64,000 nucleotides of DNA, from the NCBI RefSeq assembly GCF_001570405.1, contig NZ_BBYM01000041.1:1-64000 (forward strand), in the 5' to 3' direction. The translations under genes were made by a program, and so were the position numbers. Of this stretch, positions 39,205-46,980 are shown piece after piece (positions within the stretch are counted from its first letter, which is position 1; each line of letters starts with the position of its first letter). Below the pieces are notes generated by a model that saw nothing but the letters and a program-made list of their open reading frames with translations, was not told where the DNA came from and did no database searches. Source of the stretch: Microtetraspora niveoalba. GTDB taxonomy: Bacteria; Actinomycetota; Actinomycetes; Streptosporangiales; Streptosporangiaceae.

Positions 39205-39560
39205 GATGCGTCACGGCCCGGCGGGGATGCGTCATCGGATGCGTCACCCGGGAGGCCCGGAAAGCGCCGTACGGCCGCGTACGGCTCGTGATCGTGACGC
39301 ATGTGAGGGCCGGATGACGCATTCGTGACGCGTTCCCGGCCGGATGCGTCACAGCTTCCGGGATGCCCGGAAAACCTGTCACATCCGTCAGACCAGCGAA
39401 GACGTGACGCCGATGCGTCACCGTTGGCGATCTTCGGCCCCCTGGTGACGTGTGTGACACGTTTTTATGTCCTATCCGCCCCTACGCGCGCGCATACGCG
39501 CACACGGGGACTCAACCGGAGAAAACGCGTCATGCGTCACACGCGTCACCGCCCACCACG
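39205..39560. repeat. GATGCGTCA module, copy B (after the tail genes)
   Basis: GATGCGTCAC/T at 39205, 39226 (21 bp apart) and 39238, inverse GTGACGCATG at 39294 and ATGACGCATT at 39314, GTGACGCG at 39325, direct copies at 39343 and 39412, then CATGCGTCAC at 39531. From 39294 it mirrors copy A at 16119-16390 in word order and spacing, with one single-base deletion, and the last 100 bp (39452-39555) are nearly identical. It lies in a gap of 429 bp between the tail fibre gene and the 39632 gene and acts as leader of the latter. Strand-neutral structure; function unknown. Confidence 0.8.
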
Positions 39561-39631
39561 TGCCGCCGGTCCGAGGCTCGGATCGGACCCCGCGGCACCC
39601 CTACCAACCGCCGAGCAGGAGAGCGAAAGCG

Positions 39632-39874
39632 ATGCTTGACCCGCTCGGCCCCGTGACGATCGGAGCCCGCGAGATTTACGACGAGCTCAAGACCGTCGGA
39701 TCCAAGCTCGACAAGGTCGACTCGAAAGTCGACGGGATCGTCACCGACGTCACCGACCACGAGACCAGGATCCGCGCCCTGGAACGCGCACGGTGGCCAC
39801 TCCCATCACTGGCCGCGCTCGTCGCGCTCGGCTCTCTCATCCTCGCCATCATCTCGTTCACCCGAGGAGGCTGA
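39632..39874 (+). CDS. Membrane-anchored coiled-coil protein of the lysis region
   Basis: 80 residues: coiled coil at about 14-52 (IYDELKTVGSKLDKVDSKVDGIVTDVTDHETRIRALE) and one membrane span at 57-76 (LPSLAALVALGSLILAIISF) with a short basic end. XhlA-like phage proteins of this build act with holins in lysis; that is the likely role beside the endolysin gene. AGGAGAGCG precedes the ATG. Confidence 0.65.
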   Translation: MLDPLGPVTIGAREIYDELKTVGSKLDKVDSKVDGIVTDVTDHETRIRALERARWPLPSLAALVALGSLILAIISFTRGG

Positions 39875-39876
39875 CC

Positions 39877-40002
39877 GTGTCCGAACCCCTCCCGCCGGCC
39901 CCGTACAACCGGGCCGACGTCACCCCCGACGACGGCGCCCAGGACGTCAGCCAGGACCCGACCGTGACCTACGAGAGCGAGGTCGAGGATGGCGACGAGT
40001 AA
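39877..40002 (+). CDS. Small acidic protein, 41 aa
   Basis: GTG after GAGGAGG. Acidic and Pro-rich (EPLPPAPYNRADVTPDDGAQDVSQDPTVTYESEVEDGDE). It overlaps the endolysin start by 14 bp. No family; the strong ribosome site makes it credible. Confidence 0.5.
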   Translation: MSEPLPPAPYNRADVTPDDGAQDVSQDPTVTYESEVEDGDE

Positions 40003-40717
40003 CGACGTCCTGCGAATCGCTCGCGCGCAGCTCGGCACCGGCGAACGCTCGGACGGCACCAGCATCTACGGCTCCTGGTACGCCCGGCTCGTCAAGAACC
40101 AGGCGTTCGCCGCAGCCCCGTGGTGTCAGGCATTCGTCTCCTGGGTCGCCCGGGAGGCCGGCATCCCGACCAGCGTGATCCCGAACGGCGCCTGGACGGT
40201 CGCCGTCGCTGACTGGTTCGCCAAGCAGGGCCAGTTCTCGCAGACCCCGCACCCGGGCGACATCGTCTGGTTCGACTGGCAGGGGTCGAAGAACGTCCCG
40301 GCGATCGACCACGTCGGGTTCGTCGAGTCGATCCTGTCTGACGGCCGGATCGTCACGATCGAGGGCAACACCGCGAACGCCGTACGGCGGCGCGTCCGCT
40401 CTCGCTCGTGCATCGCCGGGTTCGGCCACTGGGCGCGCACAACGGCGACGCCGAAGCCCGCACCGAAACCTGTCCTAACGCCGACGGAGGTCTTCGTGAA
40501 GCAGCTCCCCACGCTCAAGCCCGGCACGAAGGGCTGGCACGTCAAGACGGTCGTGCACCTGCTCGCGGCCCGCGACTACGCGGTGGGCCCGGGCGTGGAC
40601 GACACGGTCTTGTCCCCGGCCGTCGTCGAGCGGCTGCGCGCGTTCAAGAAGGCCGCCGGCCTCCCAGAGGGGGACACGGTGGATCTCGACACCTGGGCGA
40701 AGCTCCTCCGCCTGTAG
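39989..40717 (+). CDS. Endolysin: CHAP amidase/endopeptidase with peptidoglycan-binding domain
   Basis: 242 residues. N-terminal CHAP domain with the catalytic pair Cys46 (APWCQAFVSW) and His108 (AIDHVGFVE) and the typical PHPGDIVWFDW strand. A Pro-rich linker (152-160) leads to a C-terminal PG_binding_1 domain (LPTLKPGTKGWHVKTVVHLLAARDYAVGPGVDDTVLSPAVVERLRAFKKAAGLPEGDTVDLDTWAKLL). Cleaves peptide bonds of host peptidoglycan at lysis. No signal peptide, so it needs the holin. Confidence 0.9.
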   Translation: MATSNDVLRIARAQLGTGERSDGTSIYGSWYARLVKNQAFAAAPWCQAFVSWVAREAGIPTSVIPNGAWTVAVADWFAKQGQFSQTPHPGDIVWFDWQGSKNVPAIDHVGFVESILSDGRIVTIEGNTANAVRRRVRSRSCIAGFGHWARTTATPKPAPKPVLTPTEVFVKQLPTLKPGTKGWHVKTVVHLLAARDYAVGPGVDDTVLSPAVVERLRAFKKAAGLPEGDTVDLDTWAKLLRL

Positions 40718-40777
40718 CCGCCCGACCCCATCCGCATCCCCGCCGTCCCCTGGCGGGCCAACCCCCGGGAGGGGAAC

Positions 40778-41047
40778 ATGAAGCAGTTCGCCGTACGGAA
40801 CCCGCTGCTGCTGCGCGGCGCCATCGCCCTCGTCGTCATCGGCATCGCCCGGATCCTCATCGCGACCGGGCTCATCCCGGCCGACTGGGATCTCGACGAG
40901 GCGCGCGTCGAGCAGGTCTTCGACGGGTCGGTCGCGGCCTGGGCGTGGTTCTCGGCCCGGCGCAAGGTCACCCCGGTCGCGGATCCGCGCGACGACACAG
41001 GCCGGGTGCTGACGCCGACGGCGGTGTATCCGCCTCGGGTCGTGTAA
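40778..41047 (+). CDS. Putative holin, 89 aa
   Basis: One or two membrane spans (about 11-31, RGAIALVVIGIARILIATGLI, and a weaker 51-62) and a soluble C-terminus. Position after the endolysin, with GGGAGGGG before the ATG, and the 'R.PLL.RGAI' start are typical of actinophage holin-like proteins annotated near lysins. It is the last rightward phage gene, ended by the shared terminator at 41066. Confidence 0.65.
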   Translation: MKQFAVRNPLLLRGAIALVVIGIARILIATGLIPADWDLDEARVEQVFDGSVAAWAWFSARRKVTPVADPRDDTGRVLTPTAVYPPRVV

Positions 41048-41065
41048 ATCGAGCGCCTCGTCGAG

Positions 41066-41110
41066 CCGCCCCCGCTCCCCTCTTCGGAGGGTGGGCGGGG
41101 GCGGCCTTTC
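41066..41110. terminator. Bidirectional terminator between lysis genes and integrase
   Basis: CCGCCCCCGC (41066-41075) pairs with GCGGGGGCGG (41095-41104), followed by CCTTTCG on the plus strand. The two flanking genes converge here. Confidence 0.8.
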
Positions 41111-41123
41111 GTCGTTCCCGGGG

Positions 41124-42104
41124 TCAGATCCGGTCGCCGGGGGAGAGCCGGGCGTGCGTCTCCCGCGCCCGCTCGGCCGCCAGGTCCTCCGTGTAGTGCT
41201 GGACCATGTCGCGGGTCTTCCACCCCAGGATGTGCTGGACATCGCCGTCGGATGCTCCGGCGGCGAGCAGGTTGTGTGCGGCGGTGCCTCGGAAGCGGTG
41301 CGGGTGGACCTCCTCGAGGCCGGCTTCCTGACCACGGCGGCCGAGCATGGCGCGGACGCCCCAGTGGGTGAGGTGGTGGGTACCGCGCCCCTGGATTCCG
41401 AGCCACAGCCAAGGGCTGTCGGCCTTGGGGTGGGCGGCGCGGATGCGGAGGTAGCGGTCGATCGCGCTCCGGGCCTTGGCGCCGATCGGTAGCCAGAGCT
41501 CGTCGCCGCCCTTGAGCCGGATGCGGATGCGCTTGCCGGGGAGGTCGAGGTCTGCGGTGCGCATGTCGGCGAGGCCCGACACGCGGACGCCGTTGTCCAT
41601 GAAGATCCGGATGATCGCGGTGTCGCGGCGGTCCTCGAACCCGTTGCCCTTGCAGGCGGCCAGGAGCGCGGCGAGCTGGAGGTCGGTGAGGTAGGTCCTC
41701 ACCTTCTTCGGCACCTTGGGAGCGTCCCCCTTCTTCACGGGCGATTCCCAGGTGCGCTCGCCCTCCTCGATCAGCCAGTTGAACCAGACGCGAAGGTTCC
41801 GGTAGTGGACGGCGGCGGAGGCCGCCGAGGTTCGTTCGCGCTCGGCGGCGAGGAATCGACGGACGTGTGCGGCTTCGACGCCTTCGGCGTCGGTGGGGCA
41901 GCCGTTGAGGTCGAGCCAGGTGCGGAACATCTTGGCCGTGTCGATGTAGCTCCTGATCGTCTTGGGGGACTTGGCGGCGGCTTCGAGGCTCATCTGCCAG
42001 GAGTCGATCAGCGCGTACAGGGGGGCGCCGCGGGGGACGAGGGGCTTGCGTTTGCTCGCGCGCCGGTTTCCTGCGGGGGTGAAGGGGACGAGGGTTTCGG
42101 TCAT
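41124..42104 (-). CDS. int: Tyrosine-family site-specific integrase
   Basis: 326 residues. SAM-like core-binding domain at about 30-120 (APLYALIDSWQMSLEAAAKSPKTIRSYIDTAKMF), then the catalytic domain with Arg174 (DNGVRVSGL), His269 and Arg272 (HRFRGT), Trp295 (LGWKT) and the nucleophile Tyr304 (VQHYTED). It recombines attP with the tRNA-Arg gene. The gene points away from attR and its start lies 140 bp from it. No separate recombination directionality factor is identified; the MerR-like or GntR-like small proteins are candidates. Confidence 0.95.
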   Translation of the reverse strand: MTETLVPFTPAGNRRASKRKPLVPRGAPLYALIDSWQMSLEAAAKSPKTIRSYIDTAKMFRTWLDLNGCPTDAEGVEAAHVRRFLAAERERTSAASAAVHYRNLRVWFNWLIEEGERTWESPVKKGDAPKVPKKVRTYLTDLQLAALLAACKGNGFEDRRDTAIIRIFMDNGVRVSGLADMRTADLDLPGKRIRIRLKGGDELWLPIGAKARSAIDRYLRIRAAHPKADSPWLWLGIQGRGTHHLTHWGVRAMLGRRGQEAGLEEVHPHRFRGTAAHNLLAAGASDGDVQHILGWKTRDMVQHYTEDLAAERARETHARLSPGDRI

Positions 42105-42195
42105 AGCCAGCGCCTTCCGGGCGGGGAGCCGGGGGCTGCTCGGTGTTGCGGCCCGCCCGGGGCAATCATTGGGTCTATCACCTGTGTACGGTCTG

Positions 42196-42209
42196 GTAGA
42201 GTTCTCTAC
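42196..42209. promoter_or_regulatory. Palindrome and possible promoter between integrase and tRNA
   Basis: GTAGAGTTCTCTAC is a 14-bp near-perfect palindrome. TAGAGT within it (42197-42202) could be the -10 of the phage-supplied promoter now driving the tRNA. The gap 42105-42244 probably also holds integrase arm sites. Confidence 0.35.
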
Positions 42210-42243
42210 GTCGCGCAGACCGGCAGGTCAGGGCGGCAAACCA

Positions 42244-42283
42244 AGCGGCCGTAGCTCAATGGATAGAGCATCTGACTACGGAT
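42244..42283 (+). repeat. attR core
   Basis: Forty bases identical to 2201-2240. Here the core continues into the intact tRNA 3' half, so this copy rebuilds a whole tRNA gene. It marks the right prophage boundary. Confidence 0.93.
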
Positions 42284-42320
42284 CAGAAGGTTAGGGGTTC
42301 GAGTCCTCTCGGCCGCGCCA
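42245..42320 (+). tRNA. tRNA-Arg (anticodon ACG)
   Basis: Complete cloverleaf: acceptor GCGGCCG pairing with CGGCCGC, D arm GCTC..GAGC, anticodon stem TCTGA/TCAGA with loop CTACGGA (anticodon ACG), T arm AGGGG/CCTCT with TTCGAGT, discriminator G and encoded CCA. Acceptor to anticodon is the phage-borne copy, the rest is host DNA. A terminator follows at 42325. Confidence 0.95.
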
Positions 42321-42324
42321 GACA

Positions 42325-42373
42325 AAGAAGGCCCGTCACCAGGGAAACCTGGGAACGGGCCTTCTTGCTTTCT
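42325..42373 (+). terminator. tRNA-Arg terminator
   Basis: AAGAAGGCCCGT (42325-42336) pairs with ACGGGCCTTCTT (42355-42366), inner CCAGG/CCTGG, followed by GCTTTCT. Its sequence, and the flank GATCATCCAGG downstream, recur in degraded form at 54994-55060. Confidence 0.85.
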
Positions 42374-42554
42374 AGATCATCCAGGCCGCTTGCTGACGCC
42401 CTTGCTATCAGCGCGGCTCCCCGGTGGCTCCCGCTACTCGCCGATCGCCTGGGCGAAGACCTCCGCCGCCGAGGCTCTGCTGCTATCGAAGAGTCTGTGC
42501 GCCAACTACTCAAGATTTCTTGGAAGGATCGCATGCTTGCGGGCAAACAAGGGT

Positions 42555-43058
42555 GTGATCACTGCTCCTGACGTCTTCGAGGCCGTCTTCGAAGCCCATT
42601 ACGAGGAGATCCGGCGCTACATCGGGCGCAGGCTCGACCTCGACGTGGCCGAGGATCTCGCCGCGGAGACGTTCCTCATCGCCTTCAGGCAACGCGAACG
42701 CTTCGACTCGGCCGTGGGCGGGGTCAGGCCATGGCTGTACGGCATCGCGACCAAGCTCATCGGCCGCCACCGGCGCGCCGAGGTGCGCAGGTACCGCGCC
42801 TTGGCCAGGACGGGGCCGCCACATGACGACGAGGGACACGATCAGCGGATCGTGGACAGGCTCAGCGCGAGCGTGACGGTCGACCGGCTGGCGGGGGCGC
42901 TGGCGCGGCTGTCAAAAGGGGAGCGCGACGTGGTGCTCCTCATCGCGTACGGCGGGCTGGGCTACGACGAGGTGGCGGCGGCGCTCAGGATCGCCTCGGG
43001 GACGGTCGCGTCCCGGTTGAGCAGGGCCAGGACCAAGCTGCGTGAGGTGTTGGGATGA
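42555..43058 (+). CDS. ECF RNA polymerase sigma factor
   Basis: 167 residues. Sigma region 2 (FEAVFEAHYEEIRRYIGRRLDLDVAEDLAAETFLIAFRQRERFD) and region 4 (LSKGERDVVLLIAYGGLGYDEVAAALRIASGTVASRLSRARTKLREVL) are complete. The GTG at 42555 begins right before region 2. It overlaps the downstream membrane protein gene by four bases (ATGA), the usual pairing of an ECF factor with a regulator. First host gene after the tRNA. Target regulon unknown. Confidence 0.88.
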   Translation: MITAPDVFEAVFEAHYEEIRRYIGRRLDLDVAEDLAAETFLIAFRQRERFDSAVGGVRPWLYGIATKLIGRHRRAEVRRYRALARTGPPHDDEGHDQRIVDRLSASVTVDRLAGALARLSKGERDVVLLIAYGGLGYDEVAAALRIASGTVASRLSRARTKLREVLG

Positions 43059-44059
43059 ACGAGTTCCAGGTCATCGACTCGGTGATGCCCGATGTGCCGC
43101 CCCCATCGGCCGAGCAACTGGCGGCGGCGCGCAAGCGGGTACTCGCGACTACACAGGCGCCCCCGGTGTCCCCGGTGCGGGCGGGCAGAAAGCCGTGGAC
43201 GGGGACGGCGCTCGTCGCGGCGGCCGTCGTGCTCGTGGTCGGCGCGGTGGTGGCCCTCGTACCTCGACGTGCGGTGGAGCCAGTCGCGGTCACGCCCATG
43301 CAGAAACTGGAAGCCGCGGCCGCCAGGCTGGCGGCGACACCGGAGGCGAAGGGCCGCTACTGGCGACGTGACACCGAGCACGTCTTGCGGACGAAGAGCG
43401 TCCACCCCTACCAGGTCGAGGAACGGGCCATGGAAGTGCTCGCCTTCGGGCCCAACCGCGAGGTCTACGGCTGGCGCGAGCCGATATCGGCGAAGCCGTA
43501 CACGGACGAGGGCCTGAAAGCGTGGCGACGGGACGGCTCCCCCCAGCTGTGCCCCGCGCGGGGGTGCGACAAGAACATGCCCGCATATCCCTCGGCGGAT
43601 CTGGGTTTGGGGCTGAAGCTCGCCGATGGGCTGAAGCTGACGCTGACGGAGCTGCGGAGCCTCCCCAAGGAGCCAGCGGCGCTCAGGGCACGGCTGCTGG
43701 ACAGCTACGACCCTCAGGTGGCCGTGGAGCGCGAGCCATGGCTCGAGGGGGCCGCCTCGCGGCTCATCAACTCACCAGCGACGCCTGGCACCAGGGCTGC
43801 CGCCTATCTTCTCCTGGCGAATGCGCCGGGCATCAAGGTGGTCGACGATATTCCCGGGACGTTCGGGCTCGACGGGCTGGCCCTCCAATTCGCGGGAGGG
43901 CAGATCGTGATCGACCGCAGGACTGGCCAGTTGCTTGGGAAGCAGGGGCTGACTCCCGAGGGCGTCGCCTGGAAGGCCGAGATCGTCAGGAAGGTGGGCT
44001 GGAGCGATGTGCGGCCGGTGCCGCCTGCCAAATGCGTCCGCTGTACGGCCCGGCTCTAG
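43055..44059 (+). CDS. CU044_5270-type membrane protein, probable sigma-factor partner
   Basis: 334 residues: short cytoplasmic part (1-47) with the 'PPPSAEQLAAARKRVL' start, one membrane span at 50-69, and an extracytoplasmic domain of about 260 residues with WRRDTEHVLRT..., YGWREPISAKPYTDEGLKAWRRDGSP and C-terminal VDDIPGTFGLDGLALQF...IDRRTGQLLG. This is the actinobacterial CU044_5270 family, normally encoded next to ECF sigma factors; an anti-sigma or sensor role is likely. Translationally coupled to the sigma gene. Confidence 0.78.
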   Translation: MNEFQVIDSVMPDVPPPSAEQLAAARKRVLATTQAPPVSPVRAGRKPWTGTALVAAAVVLVVGAVVALVPRRAVEPVAVTPMQKLEAAAARLAATPEAKGRYWRRDTEHVLRTKSVHPYQVEERAMEVLAFGPNREVYGWREPISAKPYTDEGLKAWRRDGSPQLCPARGCDKNMPAYPSADLGLGLKLADGLKLTLTELRSLPKEPAALRARLLDSYDPQVAVEREPWLEGAASRLINSPATPGTRAAAYLLLANAPGIKVVDDIPGTFGLDGLALQFAGGQIVIDRRTGQLLGKQGLTPEGVAWKAEIVRKVGWSDVRPVPPAKCVRCTARL

Positions 44060-44224
44060 GACACGCGCACTGGATTGCAGCGCGGCGAGCACGGAGAGCG
44101 CTTCTGGGCGGCCGCTCGCAGGTGATCCGAGCACGATGGGAGGGAATCGTGGCAGCTGTTCCTTTGAGGAAAGATCGAGACATTCATCTGGTCACCGACC
44201 GGGATTTCTGATGTCCGCCAGCCT

Positions 44225-44260
44225 GGACATCTGTGTCCGTCTACCTGGACACAGATGTCC
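44225..44260. repeat. Perfect 14-bp inverted repeat
   Basis: GGACATCTGTGTCC (44225-44238), 8-base spacer, GGACACAGATGTCC (44247-44260). Each arm is itself built of GGACA/TGTCC words. It lies 165 bp after the 43055 gene and just past the end of the leftward gene at 44287. Could terminate both or bind a regulator. The rest of 44060-44286 shows nothing recognisable. Confidence 0.55.
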
Positions 44261-44286
44261 GCTGACCAGGACTTCCTCATGGCCGC

Positions 44287-44685
44287 TTACGCGCCGGCAT
44301 TTTGTGGTTGAGCAGCCGCGCAGATGCCCGTATGCGAAGGAACCCGCGATGCAGCGTTGGCCTGCCGCAGCGTTTCCGATAGGTCATCTGGAGCATCGAC
44401 GCTGAGGCCGAGAACGGTGGCTCCGTCGCGGGTGATCGTGATGATGGCCTGATAGTGGTCTCGTGCCCTCAGGTAGAGCCTGAAGGCATCTTCTCCTTCG
44501 AGGCGCAACTCATCAAGGGCCTTATTGTCCGCGCCGTTCGCAATACCCAGGACATAGACCCGCTCGAAGGCGTGGAACCGCTCGTCACCGGGGTCGTCCA
44601 CGTTGACGTAGCTCTCAATGAATCGTCCGAGGACTTCGGGACCACGCTCTGGAACCCACACGTAGACGTCGAGACATGGCGGCAC
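44287..44685 (-). CDS. Hypothetical protein, 132 aa
   Basis: Soluble alpha/beta protein: PCLDVYVWVPERGPEVLGRFIESYVNVDDPGDERFHAFERVYVLG...ITITRDGATVLGLSVDAPDD. It reads like a complete small protein of the actinobacterial immunity/unknown type, but I cannot name a family. It points the same way as the RiPP cassette and lies 141 bp beyond its exporter gene, so it may or may not belong to it. Confidence 0.6.
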   Translation of the reverse strand: MPPCLDVYVWVPERGPEVLGRFIESYVNVDDPGDERFHAFERVYVLGIANGADNKALDELRLEGEDAFRLYLRARDHYQAIITITRDGATVLGLSVDAPDDLSETLRQANAASRVPSHTGICAAAQPQNAGA

Positions 44686-44826
44686 GGGCCTAGCGTAGAT
44701 CTCCGCGCTCCGGTGGCTCGAAGAGGCCGGCTTCCGACGCTGGGAGGAGGTCTTGCCAACGCTGGTGCTATGCCCCGGGACGCGCGACGACCTCCCATCC
44801 GGATCTCCTGGTCACCTGCCGGCGGT

Positions 44827-46980
44827 TCAGCGGGGGCCGGGGACGGTTGTCAAGGTGGGGCCGATCGACTGGTGCTGGTAACGGACCAGGTCGGCGTAGT
44901 GCCCGCCGTAGGCCATCAGCTGGTGGTGGGTGCCGGCCTCGATCACCTGGCCGCGGTTCAGCACGACGATCAGGTCGGCGTCCTGGATGGTGGACAGCCG
45001 GTGGGCGATGATGATCTGCGTCTGCCCGAGCCGCAGCAGGTTGCGGCGGATGCGCTCTTCGGTGACCGCGTCCAGGCTGGCGGTCGGCTCGTCCAGCAGC
45101 AGGATCCGCGGGCGGCGGACGAGCGCGCGGGCCAGGGCCAGACGCTGGCGCTGCCCTCCGGACAGGCGCCCGCCGCCCTCGCCGATGTCGGTGTCGTATC
45201 CCTGCGGGAGCCGCACGATCTCGTCGTGGATCTCGGCCATACGGGCGGCGTACTCGACCGCCGGTCTGCTCAGCCCGGAGAATCCGGCGATGTTGCCCAT
45301 GATGGTGCCGGCGAACAGGTGCGGCTGCTGGGTGACGACTCCCACCTGCCCGCGTAGCCATTGCCGGTCGAGCTCCTCCAGCGGTATCCCGTCGAAGTAG
45401 ACCCGTCCGGCGGTCGGCTCCACCAGCCCGACCAGCACACGTCCGAGGGTGGTCTTGCCGGATCCGGAGGCTCCGACGATCGCGACCCTCGAACCCGGCG
45501 GAATGCGCAGGGAGATGTCGCGCAGCACCGGCGTGCGGGCGTCATAGCCGGTGCTGAGCCCGGCGACGGCGATCCCGCCGCGCAGCCGGCCGTCCGGCCG
45601 GACGCCGCCGACGCGTTCCGGCGCGGTGCCCATCAGGTCGGCGATCCGCCCGATGTGCGCGGCGGCGAGCTGGAGCTGGTACACGATGCCGAGCAGCGAC
45701 GCGAGCGGGGTGGTCGCCGCGATGGCGAGGGACACCAGGGCGAGCTGGTCGCCCAGCGTCGCATCACCGCCGGTGGTGGCGAACACGGCGACAAGCAGCC
45801 CCAGGTGGAGCGCCGTCCGCAGGGCGGTGCTCACCGCCTGCACCCCGGCCACGTGCCGGTCGCGGGCGGCGCCGGTGGTCAGCTCATCGTCGTGATGGGC
45901 GCGCCATCGGGCGACCGCGGCGGCTTCGCCGCCGGAGGCTTTGATGGCCTCGATGCCGGCGAGGCTGTCGACCAGGGTGGACTGGGTGGTGGCGTTGGTG
46001 TGCAGCGCGGCGAAGGCCAGGTGCATTCCGCGGCGGGCCGTGGCCAAGACCACGGCCCCCTGGGCGGCCGCGGCCGCGAGTGTCAACAGCGCCAGGCCGG
46101 GCGAGGCGATGAAGAGCAGCGTCAGGTACGTGACGGCGGTGAACAGGTCGAAAAGGAAGGTGAGCGACTGTTCGGTGAGCAGGTCGCGCAGCATCGCCAC
46201 CCCGCTGAGTCTGCTCAGCAGGTCGCCGCTGGAGCGGCGTTGGAAGAAGCGGTACGGCAGGGCCAGCGTGTGGCCGACCAGCTTGCGCATCACCTCGGCC
46301 GCGACCGAGGTCTGCAGCCTGATCATCACCCAGGCGCGTACCCATGACAGCAGGGCGTGGACGAAGACGACGCACGCCGCTGCCGCCGCGAGCGCCGCCG
46401 TGTCCAGGGCCGCCGGCCGGTCCACCACCAGTTTGGTGAACAGCGGTACGGCCAGCCCGAGAAGCTGTGTACCGAGCGAGGCCAGCACCACGGCGACGAT
46501 CAGCCCCCTGTTGGCCAGCGCGGGCGCGACCAGCGGGCGCAACACCCGCCACGGCCGGGACTTGGCGGCGGGGGCGAGCCCGGCGGGAGCGTCGGCGAGC
46601 AGCACCTTGTCTGAGTACCCGGCCCTGAACTGGCGCTGCGACAACCGCCGCCGTCCCCGCGCCGGATCCAGGACGGCCACGGCGCGCGGAGTGACCCGCT
46701 CGACCACGACGAAGTGGTTGTTCTCCCACAGTGCGACGAACGGCGTGGGAAGGCCGGAGATGGTGTCCATCGGGGCGCGGCAGGCGCGCAGCCGCAGCCC
46801 GAAGCGGGCACCGGCCTGGATCATCTCGCGCATGCTCACGCCGTCCACGCCTTCGGCGAGATGGCGGCGCACCTCGGCGGGGCTCGTACGGCGCCCCAGG
46901 GCGCCGAGCACCATGGCGAGACAGGCGGCGCCGCAGTCGCTGCGGTCGAGCTGCATCCGCAGCGGCACTCGCCTTCTCAC
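44827..46980 (-). CDS. Peptidase-C39-containing ABC exporter for a RiPP
   Basis: 717 residues. Residues 1-130: C39 peptidase with Gln10 and Cys16 (MQLDRSDCGAAC), His89 (NNHFVVVERV) and Asp105 (VLDPARG), all catalytic positions present. Residues about 160-450: six-helix membrane domain. Residues about 480-700: ATPase with Walker A GASGSGKTT, signature LSGGQRQR, Walker B ILLLDEPT and switch AHRLST. Such exporters cut the leader after a Gly-Gly-like site and export the core peptide. The GTG overlaps the stop of the upstream maturation gene, so they are co-translated. Last gene of the cassette. Confidence 0.92.
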   Translation of the reverse strand: MRRRVPLRMQLDRSDCGAACLAMVLGALGRRTSPAEVRRHLAEGVDGVSMREMIQAGARFGLRLRACRAPMDTISGLPTPFVALWENNHFVVVERVTPRAVAVLDPARGRRRLSQRQFRAGYSDKVLLADAPAGLAPAAKSRPWRVLRPLVAPALANRGLIVAVVLASLGTQLLGLAVPLFTKLVVDRPAALDTAALAAAAACVVFVHALLSWVRAWVMIRLQTSVAAEVMRKLVGHTLALPYRFFQRRSSGDLLSRLSGVAMLRDLLTEQSLTFLFDLFTAVTYLTLLFIASPGLALLTLAAAAAQGAVVLATARRGMHLAFAALHTNATTQSTLVDSLAGIEAIKASGGEAAAVARWRAHHDDELTTGAARDRHVAGVQAVSTALRTALHLGLLVAVFATTGGDATLGDQLALVSLAIAATTPLASLLGIVYQLQLAAAHIGRIADLMGTAPERVGGVRPDGRLRGGIAVAGLSTGYDARTPVLRDISLRIPPGSRVAIVGASGSGKTTLGRVLVGLVEPTAGRVYFDGIPLEELDRQWLRGQVGVVTQQPHLFAGTIMGNIAGFSGLSRPAVEYAARMAEIHDEIVRLPQGYDTDIGEGGGRLSGGQRQRLALARALVRRPRILLLDEPTASLDAVTEERIRRNLLRLGQTQIIIAHRLSTIQDADLIVVLNRGQVIEAGTHHQLMAYGGHYADLVRYQHQSIGPTLTTVPGPR

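Larger units (their letters stand above)
2201..42283. mobile_element. Complete siphovirus prophage integrated in tRNA-Arg(ACG)
   Basis: About 40.1 kb bounded by a 40-bp direct repeat at the tRNA gene. The order is that of a lambdoid-style actinophage: regulators, early genes, replication, terminases, portal, capsid, connectors, tail tube, frameshifted chaperones, tape measure, tail tip, lysis, integrase. Every essential morphogenesis gene I looked for has an open frame, so it may be inducible. The integrase is at the right end, transcribed leftwards. Two minus-strand exceptions inside the late and early blocks (25530-26063, 17838-18062) look like independently expressed genes. Confidence 0.93.
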
